NCBI GenBank assembly: GCA_016713365.1
Contig: JADJPG010000045.1
Span: forward strand, 3,358-67,357
DNA from: Verrucomicrobiota bacterium
GTDB lineage: Bacteria > Verrucomicrobiota > Verrucomicrobiia > Limisphaerales > JADJPG01
DNA: 64,000 bases
Direction: 5' to 3'
The notes beneath the pieces were generated by a model. That model was not told the origin of the DNA. It worked only from the letters and a program-made list of their open reading frames with translations, and ran no database searches. Of this stretch, positions 9,656-18,859 are shown piece after piece (position 1 is the stretch's first letter; every line of letters starts with the position of its first letter). Made by a program: the position numbers and the translations under genes.

Positions 9656-12600
9656 TCACGGTGCCGCAGGAACATTCGCGACGCCGTAGGCGCCGAGTGG
9701 CAGCCACAGGCCGCGACCGAGCGCGCCGTCGGCTTTGGTCAGGTCATACCACAGGCATCCGCCGGCGGTGTGTTCGCCGACCTGACGCAGCTCCGCGCCG
9801 TTCGTTGCGTCGAAGAGCGTGAGCGCGTTGTCGGAATACTGCGCGGCGAGCAGGCCGTCGAACTCCGCCAGCGCGTTGATGGAAGTTCTCACCTTCGTTG
9901 ATGCGGCTCGCGTGAACTTGCCTTCGCGTGAGAGGAACCACGTGTCCAGCGCGGCGTCGGACGCTCCACCAGTGCCGCCCGGCAGCGTTCCGAAGCGCGA
10001 GATGAACACGTTGGTGCCGGAGACGAGCAGTGCGCGGGTGGCGGTCGAAGGAATCGCCAGCGAGTCGATGCGATGTGCCTTCACACCGTCGTAGGCGCTG
10101 GCGTCGAGATACTCCTGCCAGTCCGACGTGCCGGTCGACGTCCAGTGAACGCCGCGCGTGTAGAGGACTTCGCCGCCGTGGGAGAGCCCGACGAGCGAGC
10201 CGGGAATGTTCACCGGCCGGCGCACGAGCGGCTCGGTGGCGCTGGCGTAATCCACGACGTCGAGATACCAGCGCGTGATCCATTTGCCGACGGGCGGATA
10301 GATGACGATCGGATCGATGGCGGCCGCAGCGGCCAGAGTGTCACCAGGCGCGGGCGCGGGCGCGGCTTCGTCCTGCTTGATGGGAATGTAGCGCGACGAT
10401 TGGTGGCTGAGATACACCTTGCCGTCGTGCGCGTAGGCCTGGCTGAAGTTCCACCATGAGTTGGTGCCGAGGCTGACTGCTGAGGCGAACTTCGGCGACG
10501 CGCCATCGCTGACATCGAATGCGATCAAGTTCCCGCCGCTGCTGCCACCCCAGAACGGATATGGTCGCGCGAACATCGCATCTGCCATGAGCGGGACGGC
10601 GCAATTGAAGCAATCCCACCAGTAACCGAACCCGCCACCGACCCACACGAGCACCTCTTCGCGCGGCCACACGGCCTGAAGTTCATTGCCGAAGTTCACG
10701 CCGGACGGCGCGGCTTCGGTCTGGCCGAGAACATTGATCTCCGGCATCGCCTCGAGATCGAACACGGTGAGCGTGAGCTTCGAAGCAGGCTGCGGATCGC
10801 CGGCGCCATCGGCCGCGAGCGCAATGACAGGGTAGTAATACCAGCCGTTCTGCACGCCTTGAGCGACGTAGAGTTTTGAGCCGCGCTTCGTCGCGCCGAG
10901 AATTGGCAAGTCGCCCAGCGCGCGTTCGGCGAGGATTTCATCCGGCGCATTCGCTCGCACCACACGCAACACCGGCTGCGCGGCGTTCCAACCCCAGCCC
11001 GTGGACGAAGCGAGCTCGACAAGAAATTCGCCGCTCAGGAACACGCGGTCGACCTGCCAGGCGAGCGATGTGGTGTGGCGAACCACGGGATGATCGCGAT
11101 TCGTCGCATCGACTGAGAGCAATTCCCAGCCGGAGATGGAGAGGATGCGATCCGCGTGCAGCGTCGAGCGGCGTGGCTGGAACTGATGCTCGATGACGCC
11201 GCGAGCAGCGAGGTTGTCGCGGCCGAGATCGATGAGTTGCACACGCGACGCGTAACCGTTGGTGGTGTTGCCGGAGTAGGGAACGAGAATCAGCCCGGCC
11301 TCCGGCAGCACGGCGAAGGCTTTCTCGTCCCAGTTCGCTTCGCTCCACGAATAGCTGTCGCCGAGCGCGACACGGCTCGCCAGCGTGGGCGCGGCGGGAT
11401 TCGCCACATTGAAGAGCGACACGGCGACGCGATTGCTCTCAATGCCGATCGTGACGAGTCGATCGCCGAGCGGTTGAATGTAAGTCGACCAGCCGGGCAC
11501 ATCGACGCTGCCGGCGATGCGCGGGCGTTCCGGGTTCGAGAGATCGACGACCCACAACGGATCGATGCGGAAGAAGGTGACGATGTAAGCCTTGTCGCCA
11601 TCGAAGCGCGTGGCGTGGAGCTGCTCGCCGTGGCCGAGTTCGAGTTCAGCGAGCTTCACAACGCCGAGCGGCGAGGCGGAACGCGGATCGGGCAGGCGGA
11701 AGGTCTCGAGCTTCGTCACCAGCCGGCGGGTGGTTGTGGATCGCCAGTCCTCGGAAATGGTCGTGAGCACCCCGTCCTGCCAGCGCAGCTTGAACTTGTC
11801 CGGCAAACGCCCAGCCGTCTTCAACGTCTCGTGCCGGCGCATCGAGCCGTCGGGATTCGTGATGTCGACGCTGTGAACGATCGATTGCCACCAGTTCGCC
11901 GGATCCTGCGTGGCGGTGAAGAGCAGCCGGTCCGTGGCCGTGACGGCGTTGCCGTAACCCGGGAACCAAAGCGTGTCGCGTGCGACGGGTTGAGCGGGGT
12001 CCGCGAGATCGAAGGACGAGAGCTGCGTGCCCCATTCCCAGGCGCCGTTGGTGTTCCCGATAACGTGCCGGTAAGTCTGCGAGGCGACATACAACGCGGT
12101 GCCGACCAGACGGCTCTCCACAATGGTTCCCGTCACCGGCAGAGTGCTGACAATACTGGGCCCGCCCGGCGCGTCGTGAACGACGATGACTTCGCTCGAA
12201 CCGGAGTAGCAGTTCGCCCGCGCGAGCAGCACGACATGTCGGTCGCCGAGCAGATACATGTCTTCGCCCACGCCCGGCAGACTCAACGTGCCGCGAACGC
12301 GCGGCGCATCGACGTTGGCGAGGTCGATGACCTGCAGCCCGCGGAGTTGATTGAAGAAGTAAAGCGTCTGCCCGCGAATCTTCCAGATGTCGGATTCCAC
12401 CACTTCGCGCCCCGCACTCTCGCTGTCGCGAGGATTCGTGCCGGGAACGGTCAGTACATCGGTGTAAAAGCCGCCGCCGCCTGGGCCGCTCGATGGCGCG
12501 CCGTCAAACTCATCAACGCCGGTGAAGAACGCGGCGGGCAAACTCTCGGTGTCGTCCACCCGCACGCGCAACATTTCGATGGCCGCGCTCCGCGTGAGCC

Positions 12601-12868
12601 GGAAGGTCATCGCGCCGCCCGCTTCGGGCACCTGGCTCACAGCCCGCGGTTCCCATGCGCCGCTGCCGAGACGTTCGCGGCTTTCCAGCGTCACGCGCTT
12701 CGCCCCGGCGGGCACTTGAACGGTGACGACGACATTCGTGGGCTCAAGCGCGACGGCGGTAATGCTCGGGTTGGCGAGTTGTGCGGAAGCGCGGTGTGGC
12801 CAGAGCACGGCGAGGCACAACAAAGCGATAGCGGAAAGATTCAACACTAGGCGACGATTCGTTTTCAT
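9656..12868 (-). CDS. Large secreted beta-propeller domain protein
   Basis: A 1070-residue exported protein. Residues 1-29 form a signal peptide (MKTNRR, hydrophobic LSAIALLCLAVLW, cleavage probably after RASA). From about 150 the sequence shows the C-terminal beta-propeller domain pattern (Beta_propel family): TLYFFNQLRGLQVIDLANVD, GEDMYLLGDRHVVLLARANC, DKAYIVTFFRIDPLWVVDLS and similar blades. No catalytic site or C-terminal membrane anchor is visible. The protein probably acts outside the inner membrane. It ends just before a hairpin repeat cluster. The ATG start is fixed by the signal peptide. The ligand is unknown. Confidence 0.82.
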   Translation of the reverse strand: MKTNRRLVLNLSAIALLCLAVLWPHRASAQLANPSITAVALEPTNVVVTVQVPAGAKRVTLESRERLGSGAWEPRAVSQVPEAGGAMTFRLTRSAAIEMLRVRVDDTESLPAAFFTGVDEFDGAPSSGPGGGGFYTDVLTVPGTNPRDSESAGREVVESDIWKIRGQTLYFFNQLRGLQVIDLANVDAPRVRGTLSLPGVGEDMYLLGDRHVVLLARANCYSGSSEVIVVHDAPGGPSIVSTLPVTGTIVESRLVGTALYVASQTYRHVIGNTNGAWEWGTQLSSFDLADPAQPVARDTLWFPGYGNAVTATDRLLFTATQDPANWWQSIVHSVDITNPDGSMRRHETLKTAGRLPDKFKLRWQDGVLTTISEDWRSTTTRRLVTKLETFRLPDPRSASPLGVVKLAELELGHGEQLHATRFDGDKAYIVTFFRIDPLWVVDLSNPERPRIAGSVDVPGWSTYIQPLGDRLVTIGIESNRVAVSLFNVANPAAPTLASRVALGDSYSWSEANWDEKAFAVLPEAGLILVPYSGNTTNGYASRVQLIDLGRDNLAARGVIEHQFQPRRSTLHADRILSISGWELLSVDATNRDHPVVRHTTSLAWQVDRVFLSGEFLVELASSTGWGWNAAQPVLRVVRANAPDEILAERALGDLPILGATKRGSKLYVAQGVQNGWYYYPVIALAADGAGDPQPASKLTLTVFDLEAMPEINVLGQTEAAPSGVNFGNELQAVWPREEVLVWVGGGFGYWWDCFNCAVPLMADAMFARPYPFWGGSSGGNLIAFDVSDGASPKFASAVSLGTNSWWNFSQAYAHDGKVYLSHQSSRYIPIKQDEAAPAPAPGDTLAAAAAIDPIVIYPPVGKWITRWYLDVVDYASATEPLVRRPVNIPGSLVGLSHGGEVLYTRGVHWTSTGTSDWQEYLDASAYDGVKAHRIDSLAIPSTATRALLVSGTNVFISRFGTLPGGTGGASDAALDTWFLSREGKFTRAASTKVRTSINALAEFDGLLAAQYSDNALTLFDATNGAELRQVGEHTAGGCLWYDLTKADGALGRGLWLPLGAYGVANVPAAP

Positions 12869-12906
12869 AACGCACCTCAGACGGGATTGATAATCAGATC
12901 AGATTA

Positions 12907-12953
12907 AAACGCCCGGGTGCTTTGGCGTCAACCTGCAGAAGCGGGCGTTTTTT
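12907..12953 (-). terminator. Possible terminator after the sugar ABC permease gene
   Basis: AAAACGCCCG (12907-12916) pairs with CGGGCGTTTT (12942-12951) across a 25-base loop. Read on the minus strand it follows the permease stop by about 50 bp and ends in TTTT. The large loop makes this a weak call. Confidence 0.4.
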
Positions 12954-13003
12954 GAGCCGACAATGGCAGGAACCGGAGCGCCAGATGAAAATTCGAACGA
13001 AGC

Positions 13004-13984
13004 CTACTTCGCCTCCAGCTGCCGCAACGCCGCGCGTTTGGCGGCGATGCGTTTCACCAGTTCATCCGCGATCACGCCGGCGAGAATCACGGATCCGATG
13101 ATCACAAACTCCAGTTGGGTTGGGATATCGAGCATGATGATGGAGTTGTAGAGCACGCGCATCACCGCCGTGCCGATGATGACGCCGATGATCGTGCCTT
13201 CGCCGCCGCGCAAACTGCACCCGCCGAGCACCGCCGCCGCGATGGCGTAGAGCTCGTAGAATTCGCCGAGCCCGGACGGCTGGATGGAGTTCAGGTTCAA
13301 CGAAAACAGAATGCCACCCACGCCCGCCAGCAGGGAACAGATGACGTAGGCGAGAATCTTCATTGCGTCGGTGTTGATGCCGCTGAAACGGGTTGCTGTT
13401 TCATTTCGGCCCAACGCGAGCAGGTAGCGACCCCAGATGGTGCGGTCGAGAATTAGCCATGCGATGACCGCCACGACGGCGAGAATGAACACGGACACCG
13501 GCAGTGCGAATGCCTCGGTAACCTGTAGTTTCCCCACGGAGATCTGGCGCAGACCGTCGAAGCTCTTCCCAAAGCCCTGGCTCTGGTCATCCGTGATGTA
13601 GCGTCCCATGCCGCGATAGATCAGCAGTCCGCACAGCGTCACGACGAAGGGCTGTAGCCGCATCTTCGTGATGAGCAATCCGTGCGCGAGCCCGATGAGC
13701 AGCGACAGCGCGAGAACGGTCACCAGAGTGAGCGGCACGGGCCAGCCCTTCTGCGTGAGCAACCAGGCCATGAGCGAACCGACCAGTCCGATCACCGAGC
13801 CGATGGAGAGATCGATGCCGCCCGTGATGATGACGAACGCCACGCCGATGCTGATGATGCCGAAGAGCGATGTCCAGGTGATGAGGTTCTGGAGGTTGTA
13901 GGCGCTGACGAATTGCGGATTCGCCACCGCCGTCGCCACAAAGACGACAACGAGCAGACCGAAGATGCCGAGAAGCTTTTTCAT
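13004..13984 (-). CDS. Sugar ABC transporter permease (RbsC-like)
   Basis: A 326-residue integral membrane protein of the branched-chain/ribose permease family (BPD_transp_2). The first segment is LLGIFGLLVVVFVATAVA (4-21). The family motif GGIDLSIGSVIGLVG follows at about 55-70, and some eight to ten hydrophobic segments follow with the conserved AAAVLGGCSLRGGEGTIIG loop near 240. It should form the channel of an ATP-driven sugar importer with the double ATPase encoded upstream. A 416-bp gap holding repeats separates the two genes, and no substrate-binding protein gene is in the locus. The specificity is unknown. A deoxysugar would fit the L-fuconate dehydratase 7 kb away, but this is inference. 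Confidence 0.9.
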   Translation of the reverse strand: MKKLLGIFGLLVVVFVATAVANPQFVSAYNLQNLITWTSLFGIISIGVAFVIITGGIDLSIGSVIGLVGSLMAWLLTQKGWPVPLTLVTVLALSLLIGLAHGLLITKMRLQPFVVTLCGLLIYRGMGRYITDDQSQGFGKSFDGLRQISVGKLQVTEAFALPVSVFILAVVAVIAWLILDRTIWGRYLLALGRNETATRFSGINTDAMKILAYVICSLLAGVGGILFSLNLNSIQPSGLGEFYELYAIAAAVLGGCSLRGGEGTIIGVIIGTAVMRVLYNSIIMLDIPTQLEFVIIGSVILAGVIADELVKRIAAKRAALRQLEAK

Positions 13985-14076
13985 GCGAATCGTTTGAGAT
14001 GGTCGGGGGCGGAGGGCGGTGGGAATTGGTGAGGGGCGACGGTCGGTATGGTGCGCGGTATCCGCTTGGCCTTGGG

Positions 14077-14296
14077 CTCACCCCTCACCCCGGCCCTCTC
14101 CCCGTTGAGGGGAGAGGGAGCGCAAGTGATGCCCTTGATCGAATGGAAGCATGTCGCCGCGTTTGAAACGTTTGGATTGTTCGAGCGGATTCGCTTCGTT
14201 GTCTTAACTACGCGGCAACGCTCACCCGCACAACAATGCGCTTCCAACGCGACTCCCTCTCCCCTTAACGGGGAGAGGGCCGGGGTGAGGGGTGAG
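14077..14296. repeat. Paired inverted CCTCACCCC-type repeat
   Basis: The left arm (14077-14120) starts CTCACCCCTCACCCCGG and contains CCCTCTCCCC-GTTG-A-GGGGAGAGGG as a hairpin. The right arm (14253-14296) is its near-perfect reverse complement, ending GGGGTGAGGGGTGAG. The 132 bp between the arms hold nothing recognisable. A second element of the same family lies at 21229-21447. This repeat class is widespread in bacterial intergenic DNA. Confidence 0.85.
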
Positions 14297-14372
14297 GACG
14301 ACAGAACGGCATCCAGCGCCGCAACCGCACCCAACCGCACATCGTTGCGTCGCGTCTTGAGCATGAAAAATT

Positions 14373-14403
14373 CACTGGTCATCGCGTCATTGGACATTGG
14401 TCA
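14373..14403. repeat. Single TGACCAATG-type repeat at the end of the ABC ATPase gene
   Basis: CACTGGTCATCGCGTCATTG and GGACATTGGTCATT cover this stretch, the same sequence as the right arm of the repeat at 7231-7365. The stop codon of the ABC ATPase gene (TGA, 14401-14403 on the minus strand) is part of it. Confidence 0.75.
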
Positions 14404-15894
14404 TTCCGCCCCGGTCGCCAATCGCATCACCGACTCTTCGCTCAGCGCATCGCGCTGGAGCTGGCCCGTGATGCGGCCCTGGCACATCACGAGCGTGCGG
14501 TCGCTCATGCGGAGGACTTCCTCCATCTCGCTGCTGACAAAGAGGATCGCCACGCCGCGACCCGCGAGTTCTTCCATCAGCCGGTAAATCTCCTGTTTCG
14601 CGCCGACGTCGATGCCGCGCGTCGGCTCGTCGAGCAGCAACACCTTCGGCTCCATTGCCAGCCATTTGCCGAGCGCGACCTTCTGCTGGTTGCCCCCAGA
14701 GAGAAACTGCACGAACTGCGCGAGGCTCGGCGTCTTCACGTTCATCTGCTTCGTCATCTGCGAGGCGATCTCAGCTTCACGCGAGCGATTCAGGAACCCG
14801 CGGTTCGCATCGCGACGCAGGCTGGTGAGCGTGGTATTCTGGCCGACAGCCATTTCGAGAATCACTCCCTGCTGTTTCCGATCTTCCGGCACGAGCGCGA
14901 GCCCGGCGCGGATGGCGTCCATCGGCGAACGCATCGCCACCGGCGCCCCCGCCACGCGAATTTCACCGCCCACGGCGCGGTCGATTCCGAACAGCACGCG
15001 CAAGAGCTCCGTGCGTCCGGCACCTACGAGTCCCGCGACGCCGACGATTTCGCCGGGCTTGAGGGAAAAGTTCAACGGATGCGTCGGATAGGTGGGTGTG
15101 CGCAGGTCGCGGACTTCCAGCAACGCTTCGCCGGAGCCGAACGAAGCCCGCGCGTGACGCGTGAGGTCCCTTCCCACCATCAGCTTCACCATCGCGTCGT
15201 GGTTGATTTGATCGCGCTGTAACTCGCCGGCGTTCTCGCCATCGCGCAGGACGACGACGCGGTCCGCGAGCTCCTTCACCTCACCGAGTCGATGCGAGAT
15301 GTAGACGATGCTCACCCCTCGCGAACGCAGCTCCTTCACCACGCGATAGAGCTGCTCCGTCTCGTGCTGGCTGAGGCTGGAGGTCGGCTCGTCCATGATG
15401 AGAACGCGCGCGTTCGTGCTGAGTGCCTTCGCGATTTCCACGAGCTGCTGGCGACCGAGCGACAACGTGCTGACCAACGTGCGCGGAGCGCAATCGAGCC
15501 CGACCTGCTCCAGAAACTTCCGTGATTCCTCGCGCACCCGACCACGATCCACGAAGCAACCATGGCGAGGTTCACGACCGAGAAAGATGTTCGACGCGAC
15601 GTCGAGATTGTCCGCGAGGTTCAGCTCCTGATGAATCAGCGCGATGCCGAGATGTTCGGCGGCACACACACTGTCGATGCGCACGGCCCGGCCCTCGACG
15701 AGAATTTCGCCGCTGTCCGGCTCCTGCACGCCGGCGAGGATCTTCATCAACGTGCTCTTGCCCGCGCCGTTCTCGCCGATGACCGCCAGCACCTCGCCGC
15801 GCCCGAGCGTGAGGCTGACCTGATGCAGCGCGCGCACGCCGGTGAAGCGCTTCGAGACGGAGCGGACTTCGAGATAAGGCGCGGCGGCAGACAT
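14401..15894 (-). CDS. Sugar ABC transporter ATP-binding protein (RbsA/MglA-like)
   Basis: A double ATPase of about 497 residues that powers sugar import with the permease downstream. The first half has Walker A GENGAGKST (40-48), signature LSLGRQQ and Walker B VLIMDEPTSSLS. The second half has the degenerate GLVGAGRTELLR loop, signature LSGGNQQKVALGKWL and LLLDEPTRGIDVG, as usual for RbsA/MglA proteins. The start was set at 15894 (MSAAAPYLEV). The longer reading to 15957 adds 21 residues without family counterpart and overlaps the start region of the divergent radical SAM gene. The stop lies inside a repeat. No binding protein is encoded nearby. Confidence 0.92.
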   Translation of the reverse strand: MSAAAPYLEVRSVSKRFTGVRALHQVSLTLGRGEVLAVIGENGAGKSTLMKILAGVQEPDSGEILVEGRAVRIDSVCAAEHLGIALIHQELNLADNLDVASNIFLGREPRHGCFVDRGRVREESRKFLEQVGLDCAPRTLVSTLSLGRQQLVEIAKALSTNARVLIMDEPTSSLSQHETEQLYRVVKELRSRGVSIVYISHRLGEVKELADRVVVLRDGENAGELQRDQINHDAMVKLMVGRDLTRHARASFGSGEALLEVRDLRTPTYPTHPLNFSLKPGEIVGVAGLVGAGRTELLRVLFGIDRAVGGEIRVAGAPVAMRSPMDAIRAGLALVPEDRKQQGVILEMAVGQNTTLTSLRRDANRGFLNRSREAEIASQMTKQMNVKTPSLAQFVQFLSGGNQQKVALGKWLAMEPKVLLLDEPTRGIDVGAKQEIYRLMEELAGRGVAILFVSSEMEEVLRMSDRTLVMCQGRITGQLQRDALSEESVMRLATGAE

Positions 15895-16036
15895 CAATCG
15901 ATCAGCGACGGCGACAGTTGCGGTGACATGCGCCGAAACTACAAAGCGCCGCCGCACAGGTCACGAAATTGTTCGTCAACGGTGGGGCAGGATTTCCCAT
16001 TCACGCCTCGCTCATTACGCATTACGCTCTCCGCCG

Positions 16037-17569
16037 ATGCCGGACATCGTCTTAACGACGCTCAACGCGAAGTACATTCACGCCGCCTTTGGCCTGCGCT
16101 ACCTCATGGCCAATCTCGGCGAGCTGAAGCCCTCCGCCGCCATCGCGGAGTTCGACATCAACCAGCGTCCGCTCGACATCGCCGAAGCCCTCCTCGCGCG
16201 GGAGCCGAAGATTCTCGGGTTCGGCGTTTACATCTGGAACGTCACCGAAACCACCGAAGTCATCGCCGCCATCAAACGCGTGCGCCCGGAAGTCATCGTC
16301 ATTCTCGGCGGACCCGAGGTCAGCTACGAAACGGAATCGCAGGCCATCGTCGCGCTGGCGGACTACGTCATCACCGGCGAGGCGGACCTGAAGTTCGCCG
16401 AAGTCTGCCGCCAGCTTCTCACCGGCGAAAAGCCCGCGACCAAGATCATGGCCGCGCCGTTGCCGGAGTTCAGCAAGCTGGAGCTGCCCTACGATCTTTA
16501 CACCGAGCAGGACATCGCGCATCGGGTCATCTACGTCGAGGCGTCGCGCGGCTGTCCGTTCACCTGTGAGTTCTGTCTCAGCTCGCTCGACATCCCGGTG
16601 CGCCAGGTGCCGCTCGACAAGATGCTCGCCGCGCTTCAGCGCCTGCTCGATCGCGGCGTGAAGAACTTCAAGTTCGTCGATCGCACCTTCAACCTGAACC
16701 TCAACGTCAGCCGCGCGTTCCTCCAGTTCTTCCTCGATCGTTATCAGCCCGGGCTCTTCTTCCATTTCGAGATGATTCCCGATCGACTGCCCGAGGCGCT
16801 GCGCGAACTCATCGCGAAGTTTCCGCCCGGCGCGCTCCAGTTCGAGGTCGGCATCCAGTCTTTCAACGACGAGGTATGCGAGTTGATCAGTCGACGACAG
16901 GATCTCGGCCGGCTCGAGGATAACTTCCACTTCCTGCGCAGCTCGACGGGCGTCCATATCCACGCGGATCTCATCGTCGGCCTGCCCGGCGAGACCATCG
17001 AGAGCTTCGGTGCGGGTTTCGATCGGCTCATCGCGCTCGGGCCGCAGGAGATTCAGGTTGGCATTCTCAAGCGGTTGCGCGGCACGCCCATCATCCGCCA
17101 CGACGCCGAATGGCAGATGCGCTATAACGCGTATCCACCCTACGAGATTCTCCAGAACAAATTCATCGACTTCGCCACGATGCAGCGGATGCGCCGCTTC
17201 GCAAAGTATTGGGACCTCGTGGGCAACAGCGGGAACTTCGTCGAGACGACGCCGTTGATCTGGAAGGACGCTTCGCCCTTCGCCGCGTTCCTCCGCTGGA
17301 GCGACTGGCTTTTCGCGCAGATCCGGCGCACGGACACCATCGCGCTCGCGCGTCTCGCGGAACTGCTCTTCCAGTATCTCACCACCGAGAGTCATCTTGA
17401 GCCCAAGCTCGTCGCCGAAACGCTCTGGCGCGACTGGCAACGTGGCGGGCGCACGGAGAAGCCGGAGTTTTTGCGCGCGCACCTGCCGGCTACCGAGGAG
17501 GATCGTTCCTCCAAACGGCGGCTCTCCGGCCTCAAGCGCCAGGGTCGTCATCTCCCGCGAAGCGTGTAG
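16037..17569 (+). CDS. B12-binding radical SAM protein (DUF4080-type)
   Basis: A 510-residue enzyme. Residues 1-140 form a cobalamin-binding-like domain (PDIVLTTLNAKYIHAAFGLR, LGFGVYIWN, VILGGPEVSYE). The radical SAM core follows with the iron-sulfur cysteines C173, C177 and C180 in GCPFTCEFC, then a TIM-barrel-like region (FKFVDRTFNLN, FEVGIQSFN, HADLIVGLPGE). The C-terminal ILQNKFIDFATMQRMRRF region fits the DUF4080 domain. The substrate is unknown. The start was moved to the ATG at 16037, because the extra upstream 38 residues are low-quality and contain no conserved sequence. The stop codon TAG is the second to fourth base of a GTAGC-type repeat, so the last residues may have been altered by it. 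Confidence 0.9.
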   Translation: MPDIVLTTLNAKYIHAAFGLRYLMANLGELKPSAAIAEFDINQRPLDIAEALLAREPKILGFGVYIWNVTETTEVIAAIKRVRPEVIVILGGPEVSYETESQAIVALADYVITGEADLKFAEVCRQLLTGEKPATKIMAAPLPEFSKLELPYDLYTEQDIAHRVIYVEASRGCPFTCEFCLSSLDIPVRQVPLDKMLAALQRLLDRGVKNFKFVDRTFNLNLNVSRAFLQFFLDRYQPGLFFHFEMIPDRLPEALRELIAKFPPGALQFEVGIQSFNDEVCELISRRQDLGRLEDNFHFLRSSTGVHIHADLIVGLPGETIESFGAGFDRLIALGPQEIQVGILKRLRGTPIIRHDAEWQMRYNAYPPYEILQNKFIDFATMQRMRRFAKYWDLVGNSGNFVETTPLIWKDASPFAAFLRWSDWLFAQIRRTDTIALARLAELLFQYLTTESHLEPKLVAETLWRDWQRGGRTEKPEFLRAHLPATEEDRSSKRRLSGLKRQGRHLPRSV

Positions 17570-17635
17570 CAGCCGACGTGAGTCGGCTCTAACTTTTCTG
17601 TCGATTAGACAGAGCGGACTCACGTCCGCTGCTAC
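17566..17635. repeat. GTAGC-type paired hairpin repeat overlapping a stop codon
   Basis: The left arm (17566-17590) begins GTAGCA and contains the hairpin GCCGAC-GTGA-GTCGGC. The right arm (17611-17635), read on the minus strand, begins GTAGCA and contains GCGGAC-GTGA-GTCCGC. The two stems differ by one compensated pair (C:G to G:C) and share the GTGA loop. The element is 70 bp, the same length as the copy inside the DUF1553 gene at 50615-50684. Confidence 0.85.
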
Positions 17636-17646
17636 GGCGATAGAGG

Positions 17647-18066
17647 TTAAGCGCTCGTCCCGGCCAGCTTAAGAAGGCGTTCGTACTGCGCTGCGGTGAG
17701 CGGGGTGACGGAGAGGCGGGATTGTTTCAGCAGCGCCATTTCGGAGAGGGTCTTGTCGGCTTTGATGGCGGCGAGGGTCACGGGCTGCTTGAGCGGCTTG
17801 GCGGGGACGAGATCCACGCAGGACCAGTCACCTTCCTTGGCGGTGGCGTCGGGATACGCCTCCTTGTCCACCTTCGCGAGACCGACGACCTGCTTGTCCG
17901 TCACGCTGTGGTAGAACGCGACAAGCTCACCCTTCTTCATCGCGCGCAGATTGTTTCGCGCCTGGAAATTGCGGACACCGGTCCACGCCGTCCTGCCGTC
18001 CTTCACGAAGGTGTCCCACGAGTAAGCCTCGGGCTCGGACTTCACGAGCCAGTAATTCTTTGCCAT
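17647..18066 (-). CDS. EVE domain-containing protein
   Basis: A 139-residue single-domain PUA-like protein. The EVE signature is seen in YWLVKSEPEAYSWDTF (5-20), WTGVRNFQARNNLR and GELVAFYHSV. These folds bind modified bases in DNA or RNA in characterised relatives, and the ligand here is unknown. The start was set at 18066 (MAKNYWLVK). The upstream 24 residues of the longer frame are not conserved. It is transcribed convergently with the radical SAM gene and ends 12 bp beyond the 70-bp repeat. Confidence 0.9.
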   Translation of the reverse strand: MAKNYWLVKSEPEAYSWDTFVKDGRTAWTGVRNFQARNNLRAMKKGELVAFYHSVTDKQVVGLAKVDKEAYPDATAKEGDWSCVDLVPAKPLKQPVTLAAIKADKTLSEMALLKQSRLSVTPLTAAQYERLLKLAGTSA

Positions 18067-18174
18067 GCGGCGAAATCTATCGGGCGAAGCGTGGGCGGCA
18101 ATGGGAAAGGTGGATATAGCTCGAATGCTCCGCCTCAAGACTGCTTGCTGATGACTCAGTGATTGCGCCTGTCT

Positions 18175-18708
18175 TCAATTCGTCTTTGGTGGAAGCGAAT
18201 TGTTACCAGCTAATGGAACGATCAGTCCAGGCAAGGTCAGTTTGACGAGCTCAGGCATTAACTCAGCTAGAGCGTCGCGCTCTAGTTCGGGATGACATTG
18301 GTCACGCCATCCGCCGTGTAACCACTGCGGCCAGTCACTTTGAGTGATGCGAATATCGGTCCCTGAGCGCCGTAGAAGGACGGAAACTTCATTTACCACC
18401 AGTCCGTACCGAACAAGTGCATCCGCTGACTTTAAAAGGGTGGGCCAATACTGTGGCTGGGAACCTCGTTCGGACGCCCTCAAGCCTGCCTCAAAGTAAA
18501 GCTGCGCGAACCGCGCCTGATGAGGCCAGTGCACGTAGCAAGTCCAGTGCATCGCCGCATCACTGAACCGGTAGAGATCGTGTGATTTGTCGCCGATGAA
18601 ATGCGAGGTCGCAAAAATCGGCTCCGCCAGATTCTGGCCGCAGAGCGGGCACTTCGACACGAATCCGCCACCGGCCTTAGTTACGATCATTGCCATGTGT
18701 TGCCTCAA
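18175..18708 (-). CDS. Hypothetical protein with a CxxC zinc-knuckle-like start
   Basis: I do not recognise this 177-residue protein. Near the N-terminus it has CPLCGQNL and, about 35 residues later, HWTCYVHW, which together could bind a metal. The rest looks helical and soluble (LYFEAGLRASERG, LLKSADALVRYG, ALAELMPELVKLTL), without signal peptide or membrane segment. Codon use is less G+C-rich than the neighbours, so it may be a recent arrival. Starts at 18708, 18696 (MAMIVTK) or 18690 are all possible. Confidence 0.6.
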   Translation of the reverse strand: MRQHMAMIVTKAGGGFVSKCPLCGQNLAEPIFATSHFIGDKSHDLYRFSDAAMHWTCYVHWPHQARFAQLYFEAGLRASERGSQPQYWPTLLKSADALVRYGLVVNEVSVLLRRSGTDIRITQSDWPQWLHGGWRDQCHPELERDALAELMPELVKLTLPGLIVPLAGNNSLPPKTN

Positions 18709-18859
18709 TGTAAATTTAACCGCAGTTCTCCGTTACCCACTATGGTGGCGTGATTTTCTATGAGACGAAGCTATCAGGAGCATATTTGCTGTCCATCTTC
18801 GGTCTCCAGCTTTGGAATATTGCCGGGAGCATTCTTCCGCGCCTCCCGTCCAACCCACC

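Noticed and set aside
14077..14296. CRISPR-like or phage attachment explanation for the paired 44-bp repeats
   Set aside because: Only two inverted copies with a non-repeated spacer are present, with no cas or integrase gene. The sequence matches a common intergenic repeat class.
17566..17635. Possible terminator for the radical SAM and EVE genes
   Set aside because: The hairpins lack a T tract on either strand, and the sequence matches the repeat family found inside a coding gene.
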